Source of the DNA: Halioglobus sp.
GTDB lineage: Bacteria; Pseudomonadota; Gammaproteobacteria; Pseudomonadales; Halieaceae
Reading direction: 5' to 3'
Assembly (NCBI GenBank): GCA_020443325.1
Contig: JAGRIK010000019.1
Span: 1 to 42,422, forward strand
DNA length: 42,422 bases
Numbering within the stretch: position 1 is the first letter of the stretch; every line of letters begins with the position of its first letter. Position numbers and translations under genes: made by a program. Shown one piece after another: positions 15,455-22,031 of this stretch. Under the pieces are notes generated by a model that was not told where the DNA came from, made no database searches, and worked only from the letters and a program-made list of their open reading frames with translations.

Positions 15455-16945
15455 GTGGCCGATTTATCATTAGTGAGAGAAATATTGAGCGGACGATTCG
15501 CATATCATGAGTCTGGGTTGACCGCGCGTAACTATCTCGTGGCAGCACTGCTTGTCGCTGCCACGGTGATGGTCGTACCTGCGTGGGCGCAGGAAGAGGA
15601 GGGCCTCATTGAAGGCACCACCAGTACAGCAGAGTCTGCGGCCCAGTCTGCATCGAGCACCCCTGAAGATTCCAGCGGGGGTGTTGCCGATCACGAGCTG
15701 GCTTTCGACTACGGCAACCTCACCTTCTATCCACTGCTCAACGTGGGACTTGGCTTCAGCAATGACCTCTACGACGACGAAGGCCAGAAGAAGAGCGCAG
15801 CCTTCACCACTACTCGCGCCGGCGGCGGGGTACAGGGGGAGAACCGCGGCCACCTGTATGGCGTGGAGTACTCGGCGGAGCGCTTCTGGTATCTGGACAA
15901 CGACATCCCGGACGACGACGAGATCAGCCAGCGCACAGTAGGCTACTGGGGCACAGGCTTTGATGTACGCAATAATCTCGACCTGGGCGTAGAGTACCTG
16001 GATTCCTACGATCCTCGCGGACAGGACGACCCGTTGCGCGACATCCGCGACACTACTACCGAGGAAGATCCGGACACCTGGACCCAGCTCGCCTACGGTG
16101 CCAATTACGGCTACGGCGCACCCGGGGCACAGGGACGCATAGAACTCGGTGCCTGTGAAACCTGCAAGCGCTATGACGACAACGACCAGGAATACCGCGA
16201 CAGGGACATCACCGACCTCGGCGCCACCCTGTATGTCCGCATGACCGGTCGCACCGAGGGCTTTGCCCAGATGGTGTACTCCGACTTCGACTACCGCAAC
16301 GACACACCCGATGACCCCGCCCTGGGCCGCAATCTCGACAGTGAGGAGTGGCGGTACATGCTGGGGGCCACCTGGCTGGCGTCAGAAAAAACCACCGGTA
16401 TTGCACGGATTGGCACGGTGAAAAAGGAATTCAAGGACCCGGTCCGCAATAACAGCAATTACGATGAAATTACCTGGGACGCGGTCCTGAACTGGACCCC
16501 CACATCCCGAGACAACATTGCCGTGGGATACTTCCGCATGCCCCAGGAGCCACTGGTGTGGGAACTGGACGAGTTGCAGGACGACTTTGTTGAAACCGAG
16601 CAGCTGAGCGTCGACTGGTCGCGCCAGTTGCGCGCTGACCTGGTCTTCGACGTCGGCGGCTACGCGGGAACCGCTGACTGGAAGCCCAGCGGTCGCAACG
16701 ATGACCTCTGGGGCGCCACGGCCGGCCTGCGCTTCAACCTGCCCCGATGGGGCTCGCTCGGCATCAGCTACTACCACCGGGAGCGCGACTCCAGCGACTC
16801 GGTCCATAACTACAGCGACGACGGGTTTATTATTGATTTCAATCTCGGCAGCCTATTCGGCTTCGGCGACAGTCGGGCACCGGCCATCTGCCTGCTGCGT
16901 GGTTTTTCTTCCAATAATGATTACAACGGCTTTTCCGGGTATTGA
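15455..16945 (+). CDS. Outer-membrane beta-barrel protein of the polysaccharide locus
   Basis: A 496-residue exported protein. A signal peptide ends at AWA-Q (about residue 45). Then comes a short acidic, Ser/Ala/Glu-rich linker, and from about residue 82 repeated amphipathic strands with alternating aromatic and charged residues (ELAFDYGNLTFYPLLNVGLG, GVEYSAERFWYL, LGISYYHRERD). These are characteristic of the BBP2-like barrels that accompany exopolysaccharide export genes. Likely location is the outer membrane, perhaps as a pore or partner for the Wza-like protein just downstream. The start is uncertain: GTG 15455 gives a long n-region, while TTG 15518 would give a compact signal peptide. 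Odd features are a CETC pair at about residue 230 and a C-terminal tail past the last apparent strand. Confidence 0.75.
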   Translation: MADLSLVREILSGRFAYHESGLTARNYLVAALLVAATVMVVPAWAQEEEGLIEGTTSTAESAAQSASSTPEDSSGGVADHELAFDYGNLTFYPLLNVGLGFSNDLYDDEGQKKSAAFTTTRAGGGVQGENRGHLYGVEYSAERFWYLDNDIPDDDEISQRTVGYWGTGFDVRNNLDLGVEYLDSYDPRGQDDPLRDIRDTTTEEDPDTWTQLAYGANYGYGAPGAQGRIELGACETCKRYDDNDQEYRDRDITDLGATLYVRMTGRTEGFAQMVYSDFDYRNDTPDDPALGRNLDSEEWRYMLGATWLASEKTTGIARIGTVKKEFKDPVRNNSNYDEITWDAVLNWTPTSRDNIAVGYFRMPQEPLVWELDELQDDFVETEQLSVDWSRQLRADLVFDVGGYAGTADWKPSGRNDDLWGATAGLRFNLPRWGSLGISYYHRERDSSDSVHNYSDDGFIIDFNLGSLFGFGDSRAPAICLLRGFSSNNDYNGFSGY

Positions 16946-16973
16946 TCCGGGCGATGCGGTATCGGTGTAGTAA

Positions 16974-17543
16974 ATGACGAAAGGGCTGTTAACCCGGATC
17001 TACAGGCTGGCCAGCAGGCTTCCACTGCTGGCGGCTGTAGTGTGGCTGCTGCCTCATGCGGGGCTGGCCCAGGAGGGTGAGAGTGCTGCCTATCACCTGT
17101 CGCCGGGGGATATCATCAAGGTGCATGTGATGGGCCAGGAAGATCTCAGCGTCGAAGTACCGGTGAGCGATACCGGCGAGATCATCTACCCGCTGCTGGG
17201 AGAGCTGAAGGTAGAGGGCCTCACCCGGGAGGAGACAGAGCGACTGGTTTACCAGAAGCTGAAGCCGGATTACCTGGTGGAACCAGTCGTGAGTGTCACG
17301 ATCGTGAAATACCGCCAGATCTTCCTGCAGGGCCAGGTGAAGCAAGCGGGACCCTATCCCTACACCCCCGGACTGAGCTTGCGCCGCGCGATACTGGACG
17401 CCGGCGGTTTTACCGACCTGGCCAACCAGGACAAGATTTACGTTGTGAACGAATTCGAACCGCAGGGCAAGGAGCGACAGGTAGATATGAATTACCAGCT
17501 CAAGCCCGGTGACATCGTCACCATCAAGGCCAGTTTCTTCTAA
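16974..17543 (+). CDS. Polysaccharide export protein, Wza/OtnA-like
   Basis: Outer-membrane polysaccharide export component, 189 residues. A signal peptide ends near GLAQ (about 33). The Poly_export domain follows (YHLSPGDIIKVHVMGQEDLS, VSDTGEIIYPLLGELKVEGLT), then one SLBB-like domain (IFLQGQVKQAGPYPYTPGLSLRRAILDAGGFT). It ends with the conserved LKPGDIVTI. It is much shorter than E. coli Wza (about 379) and has no lipobox cysteine, so it is the short soluble or periplasmic type. Such short forms need another outer-membrane protein, and the barrel gene immediately upstream is the obvious candidate. Its stop overlaps the start of the kinase gene by one base (TAATG). Confidence 0.9.
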   Translation: MTKGLLTRIYRLASRLPLLAAVVWLLPHAGLAQEGESAAYHLSPGDIIKVHVMGQEDLSVEVPVSDTGEIIYPLLGELKVEGLTREETERLVYQKLKPDYLVEPVVSVTIVKYRQIFLQGQVKQAGPYPYTPGLSLRRAILDAGGFTDLANQDKIYVVNEFEPQGKERQVDMNYQLKPGDIVTIKASFF

Positions 17544-19978
17544 TGAACAAGCACGCCGCCATCAATAACGACCAGTTGCTCAGCTCCCTGCTGGGGGAGA
17601 TGTCCGCAGGCCAGGCGGAAAAGAACGGCTTTGATGTCCTCGCCTACCTGCAGGTGGTGCTCAAGTACAAGTGGGGCATCCTCTCACTGGCCCTGCTGGT
17701 AGCCCTGCTATCCACCATTTATGTGTCCACCCTGGTGCCGCTTTACCAGGCCGAGACCTCCCTGCTGTTCGACCCGCCCTCCGCGAGCAACTACGGCACG
17801 GTGCGCGACCAAACCGCGATGGATGTCTACAGCAGTTACAGCCGCAACTTCCGCCTGTTCAAGGCGCAGCAGGAAATCATGCGCTCACGCAAATTCGCCG
17901 CGGAAATGGTGGATCGCTACAAGCTGTGGAGCCACCCGTATTTCGTGGCCCAGGCCGATGCCAGCGCCATCGAGCCGGGCTGGAAGACGGAAGTGCGCAA
18001 GTGGCTGCCCCCCTGGGCGCTGGATTTGAAGCAATGGGTGCCGGAGTGGCTGCTTGAGCTTACCCGCCCCGAGTTCCTGAGCCCACCGCAGCTCAGCGAT
18101 GCCCAGCTCAAGGCGCGCTACCGCGATGCCGCGATGGCCGCGGTGCGCGATGGCCTGACCATCGACGCCAACGAGGAGATCATGCTGATCAAGCTGGGCT
18201 TCGTGTCGCGCGACCCGGAATTTGCCGCCGACATGGCCAACAAGCTGGCGGATTACTACATCCGGCACGACCTGGAGTCGCGCATGGAGTCCTTCGCGGA
18301 GGCCACTTCCTGGCTCACGGAGCGCACCGCCGAGTTGCGCGAGAATGTGGTCAAGTCTGACCAGGAACTGCAGCAATTCCGCGAGCAGGAGAATCTCGTG
18401 AGCCTGGAGGGTGGCAGCATCCTGGGGCGTGAGGCGGAGGACGTGTTTCAACGCCTCACCGAGGCGCGCCAGAAAACGCAGTCCCTGAGCCTCGCACACG
18501 ACCGCCTCAACAACAGTAGCAGCTCCCTGAGCCTGCTGGCAGGCAGCCCGGAGTTGATCAAGTATCCGAGCGTGACCGAGGCACTGGCGGCGACGCTCGA
18601 CGCGGAAAAAAATATCGACCAGCTCGCCCGTGTGTATGGGCCCAAGCACCCGAAAATGATAGAAGCGCGCAGCGGCTACGACCGCCTGAAGGAAAAGCTG
18701 GCAGCGGAGCAGGCACTGGTCAAGCTGGGAGTCAGCGCAGACCTGGCGGCGGCCCGCGCAGAGGTGGAACGCCTGAGCGCCAAGTTTGACCTGCTCAAGG
18801 ACGAGGTACAGGAGACCGACAAGAAGAAATTCCAGCTGGAAGCACTGGAGCGCAACCAGCAGACCGACCAGGAGCTGTACGACCTGTTCGTCACCCGCTT
18901 CAAGGAGTTGAATATCGGCTCCGATGTCAGCTCGCCCAACGCCAAGATCATCGACGACGCCCAGGTGCCTGCCGCCCCGTACTGGCCCGACAAACCACGC
19001 CTGGTGATGATATACACCGTTGTCGCGCTCTTCCTCGGCGTCGTCCTGGCCTTCCTGCGTGAATACCTGGACAAGACCATCAAGAGTCCCGAGGAGGTCG
19101 AGGAAAAACTCGGGGTGCCGCTACTGGGCGGACTGGCACAGCTGGATATCGAACCCGGCAACGAGAACTCCGCGGAACGCATGTTTATCGACAAGAACAA
19201 GTCGCTGTTTGCCGAGTCCATCCGCACCATCCGCACCGGCATCATGCTGTCCGGACTGGACGACCCGCACAAGATCCTGGCCATCACCTCTACCGTGCCC
19301 GGCGAGGGCAAGACCACTGTCTCAATGAACATCGCCTGCGCACTGGGCCAGCTGGGTAAAGTACTGCTGATCGACGCCGACATGCGCCGTGCCGCGCTGG
19401 GCCCGCACTTCGGCTTTGCCCGCAACACCCCGGGGCTGGCCGATGTCGCTGCGGGCATCAAGCAACTCGACGAGTGCATCCACCATTTTGAGGAGGGTAA
19501 TATCGACCTCCTCCCGGCCGGGACGATTCCGCCCAACCCCCAGGAACTGCTGTCCTCCTCCCGCTTCGAGGAGATCCTGCGAGAGGTGTCCGGCAGGTAC
19601 GACCGGATCGTGATCGACACGGCCCCGACGCACCTGGTGAGTGACCCGATGCTGGTGGCGCGCTGGGCCTCCGCGCTGATCTACGTGGTCCGGGCCGAGA
19701 CCACTTACTACCAGCTGGCCCGGGAGCAACTGCGCGCCCTGGAAAAAGTCGGCAAGCCCATTCTGGGGGTCGTCCTCAACGGCGTGTCAGAGCACAGCAC
19801 GTCTCACCGGCGCTACCGTCGTTACGGCAGGAAAGGATACGGTTACGGCGGCTATGACGGCTACGGCATGCACCCCTATGCGGGTTACGTGGAAGCAGAC
19901 CAAACGAAGACGCCCGGGAGGCGCTGGCCCTGGAGCAGAAGGGCTGCTGAAGCGCCAGGACAGGACGGGCAACAATAA
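17543..19978 (+). CDS. Polysaccharide co-polymerase/BY-kinase (Wzc-like)
   Basis: An inner-membrane bacterial tyrosine kinase of 811 residues that sets chain length and drives export. A Wzz domain with a first membrane span at about residues 45-65 (GILSLALLVALLSTIY) is followed by a long periplasmic coiled-coil region. The second span is near residues 485-510 (PRLVMIYTVVALFLGVVLAFL). The cytoplasmic kinase domain has Walker A PGEGKTT at about 586-592, Walker A' LIDADMRRA around 609-617 and a Walker B region (IVIDTAPTH). The tail (about 757-782) holds eight tyrosines among Gly and Arg, the autophosphorylation cluster. Kinase and adaptor are fused, as in Gram-negative PCP-2a proteins. The PHP phosphatase of the divergent gene is the probable antagonist. 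Confidence 0.93.
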   Translation: MNKHAAINNDQLLSSLLGEMSAGQAEKNGFDVLAYLQVVLKYKWGILSLALLVALLSTIYVSTLVPLYQAETSLLFDPPSASNYGTVRDQTAMDVYSSYSRNFRLFKAQQEIMRSRKFAAEMVDRYKLWSHPYFVAQADASAIEPGWKTEVRKWLPPWALDLKQWVPEWLLELTRPEFLSPPQLSDAQLKARYRDAAMAAVRDGLTIDANEEIMLIKLGFVSRDPEFAADMANKLADYYIRHDLESRMESFAEATSWLTERTAELRENVVKSDQELQQFREQENLVSLEGGSILGREAEDVFQRLTEARQKTQSLSLAHDRLNNSSSSLSLLAGSPELIKYPSVTEALAATLDAEKNIDQLARVYGPKHPKMIEARSGYDRLKEKLAAEQALVKLGVSADLAAARAEVERLSAKFDLLKDEVQETDKKKFQLEALERNQQTDQELYDLFVTRFKELNIGSDVSSPNAKIIDDAQVPAAPYWPDKPRLVMIYTVVALFLGVVLAFLREYLDKTIKSPEEVEEKLGVPLLGGLAQLDIEPGNENSAERMFIDKNKSLFAESIRTIRTGIMLSGLDDPHKILAITSTVPGEGKTTVSMNIACALGQLGKVLLIDADMRRAALGPHFGFARNTPGLADVAAGIKQLDECIHHFEEGNIDLLPAGTIPPNPQELLSSSRFEEILREVSGRYDRIVIDTAPTHLVSDPMLVARWASALIYVVRAETTYYQLAREQLRALEKVGKPILGVVLNGVSEHSTSHRRYRRYGRKGYGYGGYDGYGMHPYAGYVEADQTKTPGRRWPWSRRAAEAPGQDGQQ

Positions 19979-20016
19979 TGCTATTGCTTAACAGGCACCG
20001 AGCGAGGGTTGGCACA

Positions 20017-21339
20017 ATGATCAGGCAATTCAGGAAAACAGTACTGGCAACGACACTGCTGGTGTGCAACCTTGCGCACGCCGCGCCCGATGAGGTGAGG
20101 GTGGAAACCGGCACCGATGATATCGGTGTGGACTTCTATCAACAAAATGATTTCTATGCCGCCACCCTCAATAGCCCGGAGAGCACGGCCGGCTTCTACG
20201 AGCGGCAGATCAACTGGATGCTGCAGAACGATTACCCTCCCGCATCCATCATCATGAGCTCGGTGGGCCGGGGAATGACCCTGGCGGATACGGCGTACTT
20301 CATGAGCAAGGCCAACCCGGAGCAGGCGGAGGCCATTTTCGCGCTGGCGGTGGACATCATGCCCACGCTGCCGGGCTGGGCGTGCAGCGCTGACAGCGGC
20401 ATGGCCAATCGCTACGACTCCCCGATCAACGCCGGCGAACTGCCCGCCAACCCCACATTGGCGACTTTTACCAGCCTGTACTTCGACCAGCACAAGCGCT
20501 TTATGGACTACCCCAACTGGCAGCAGAATGAAGGGCAGGCGACTATCAACGTAGATGAACTGCTGGATTTCAAGCAAAAGGAAATCGACCTGGCCGGGCG
20601 GGACAGCTGGTGGTACCGGCCCGATGACCGGGTGCACACCGATGTGATAATGGCAACCCTCTACCCCACCGGTCGCCGCGTGGTTATCGACGCCAGGCTG
20701 GAGGAGCTACAGAAGTTACGGCAGAGCGGCACTGCGCAGGTACCCGTGATGCTCCTGTACGCGGAAACGGGCCAGGTACCACTCAGCGACCTCCAGAACG
20801 TGGCTGATCGCGAGGTCCAGTCCAATCAAGCGCCCTACGACGACTTTGGCATCAGCGCCAGCGATGTCATCGCCCGCTTCACCACTACGGGTGAGCGCGC
20901 CTCCCCCACCCGCGACTGGCACAAGGGCGACCACCATTTACAGGTCCGGGTCGCGGAGTTACAGGAGCTGTTTGAGGTTCCCAAAAAAGAGGACGTGAGC
21001 GCGGCGGACTGGCAGCGCTGGGAGCAGGAACTGGACAAGGCACAGGCATTGACCCCGCTGCGGATGAGCCTGTACCAGAGCGCCGGAGAGGACCGCTGGC
21101 TGAGCGAGCCCGGCCTGGTGGCGGTGGCAGCGGAGCGCCAGATGGAGGCCCTGCCCGTGGTGTTCTTTTACCACACCAACCAGCGCCAGGCCTGTGGCGT
21201 ACCTGCAGACTGCATCGACCACGTGAAAGAAGCCGTACAGCAGGGCAGCCAGCGGGCGGATTTCTCACCGATTGCACCACCGCCACGGCCGTCCGGACCG
21301 GCGGTTTACCCGCCGTTGCCGCCGGTGAGCCCCAATTGA
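20017..21339 (+). CDS. Unrecognised secreted protein of the polysaccharide locus
   Basis: I do not recognise this 440-residue protein. ATG 20017 is preceded by GAGGG at 8 bases and opens a clear signal peptide (MIRQFRKTVLATTLL, cleavage after LAHA). A longer frame from ATG 19978, overlapping the kinase stop, is possible. The mature part is acidic, with many Trp, Tyr and Gln. Two similar segments appear: VVIDARLEELQKL ending in VPVMLLYAETGQVP, and LVAVAAERQMEA ending in LPVVFFYHTNQ-ACGVP. They suggest an internal duplication. The C-terminus is proline-rich (IAPPPRPSGPAVYPPLPP). No enzyme motif is visible. Its place between the BY-kinase and RfaH genes argues for a periplasmic part in polymer export or modification. 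Confidence 0.7.
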   Translation: MIRQFRKTVLATTLLVCNLAHAAPDEVRVETGTDDIGVDFYQQNDFYAATLNSPESTAGFYERQINWMLQNDYPPASIIMSSVGRGMTLADTAYFMSKANPEQAEAIFALAVDIMPTLPGWACSADSGMANRYDSPINAGELPANPTLATFTSLYFDQHKRFMDYPNWQQNEGQATINVDELLDFKQKEIDLAGRDSWWYRPDDRVHTDVIMATLYPTGRRVVIDARLEELQKLRQSGTAQVPVMLLYAETGQVPLSDLQNVADREVQSNQAPYDDFGISASDVIARFTTTGERASPTRDWHKGDHHLQVRVAELQELFEVPKKEDVSAADWQRWEQELDKAQALTPLRMSLYQSAGEDRWLSEPGLVAVAAERQMEALPVVFFYHTNQRQACGVPADCIDHVKEAVQQGSQRADFSPIAPPPRPSGPAVYPPLPPVSPN

Positions 21340-21872
21340 ACCGCAGTAAGCCAGCCCGGGACGACAGCACCGTGACCACCGCACGCTGGTACGTGGTGAA
21401 AACCAAGGTGCGCGGCGAGCATGTGGCACAGGAAAACCTCATTCGCCAGGGCTACGAGGCCTGGCTGCCGCAGGTGAGCTGCGAGCGCCGCCGCCGGGGT
21501 AAGTGGCTGCCCGACAGCGAGCCGCTGTTCCCGGGCTACCTGTTTGTAGAGCTTGAAGCGGGGGTACAGAATTTCTCTCCCATCCGGTCCACCAGGGGGG
21601 TGTCAAACCTGGTGAGCTTCGCCCGCGAGCCCAAGGCGATGCCCAGCGGCGCAGTCGAGGCCCTGCGGCAGCTGCACGACAACCTCGAGAATACAGCGGG
21701 GCATGAGACCTTCGAGAAAGGCCAGAAAGTACGTCTCATGGACGGCCCCTTCAGAGGGTGGGAGGGTGTGTACGACACCCGCCGATCAGACGAACGGGTG
21801 ATCATCCTGTTACAGGTACTGGGCAAACAACAGCCCCTGGTGTTCGCCAGGGACGACGTGGTGCCCGCCTGA
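21336..21872 (+). CDS. rfaH: RfaH-type transcription antiterminator (NusG paralogue)
   Basis: A 178-residue specialised NusG paralogue that binds paused RNA polymerase at ops sites and lets it read through long polysaccharide operons. The NGN domain spans about residues 15-120 (ARWYVVKTKVRGEHVAQENL, EAWLPQV, LFPGYLFVEL, STRGVSNLVSF), followed by a linker and a KOW region (FEKGQKVRLMDGPFRGWEGVY). The features favour RfaH over housekeeping NusG: a locus-embedded gene, the FPGYLFVEL segment, and an exact ops sequence 105 bases after its stop. The start is TTG 21336 overlapping the previous stop (TTGA); GTG 21372 is an alternative that would still keep the full NGN domain. Confidence 0.9.
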   Translation: MNRSKPARDDSTVTTARWYVVKTKVRGEHVAQENLIRQGYEAWLPQVSCERRRRGKWLPDSEPLFPGYLFVELEAGVQNFSPIRSTRGVSNLVSFAREPKAMPSGAVEALRQLHDNLENTAGHETFEKGQKVRLMDGPFRGWEGVYDTRRSDERVIILLQVLGKQQPLVFARDDVVPA

Positions 21873-21912
21873 ACACGCGGTAACGCTAAGAAAAGGCCAC
21901 AGCTGCACCCGG

Positions 21913-21940
21913 TGTCCAATGCGTACCACGCATCCGGACA
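21913..21940 (+). promoter_or_regulatory. Leader hairpin 1 between rfaH and the ops site
   Basis: A two-part stem: TGTCC (21913-21917) with GGACA (21936-21940), and ATGCGT (21919-21924) with ACGCAT (21928-21933) around a three-base loop. It has no T-run, so it is not a standard terminator. It may help pause polymerase before the ops site. Confidence 0.5.
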
Positions 21941-21950
21941 TCGCGCTCTA

Positions 21951-21975
21951 TGCGAGACACGATGAGTGTCATGCA
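21951..21975 (+). promoter_or_regulatory. Leader hairpin 2 directly before the ops site
   Basis: GACAC (21956-21960) pairs with GTGTC (21966-21970) around a five-base loop, extended by TGC (21951-21953) with GCA (21973-21975) across a small internal loop. It ends two bases before the ops sequence, a position that suits a pause-stabilising RNA hairpin. Confidence 0.5.
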
Positions 21976-21976
21976 G

Positions 21977-21988
21977 GGCGGTAGCGTG
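21977..21988 (+). promoter_or_regulatory. ops element (RfaH recruitment site), exact GGCGGTAGCGTG
   Basis: The 12 bases GGCGGTAGCGTG match the core of the enterobacterial ops/JUMPstart element that pauses RNA polymerase and loads RfaH onto the non-template strand. It stands in the untranslated leader, 105 bases after the rfaH stop and 43 bases before the AsnB-GT start, at the head of about 20 kb of glycosyltransferase and transport genes. A weaker relative, GCGGTAACGC, occurs at 21877-21886, just after the rfaH stop. The match and the location next to an rfaH gene make the assignment strong. Confidence 0.85.
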
Positions 21989-22031
21989 CCTGCAATACCA
22001 ACCCACAGGAAACCCAGCGGACCCAGCCACC

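Noticed and set aside
15354-15473. Possible 39-codon gene upstream of the barrel gene, with an ATG overlapping TATAAT
   Set aside because: No ribosome site, and the start codon lies within the probable -10 box, so a transcript from that promoter could not include it.
18676-19620. Leftward 314-codon open frame inside the BY-kinase gene
   Set aside because: Ser/Arg/Thr-rich shadow opposite conserved kinase motifs; no ribosome site and no recognisable domain.
21966-22031. Longer N-terminus for the asparagine synthase fusion
   Set aside because: The enzyme needs Cys as the second residue of the initiator Met form; the 22 extra residues would block the glutaminase nucleophile and the region is the ops leader.
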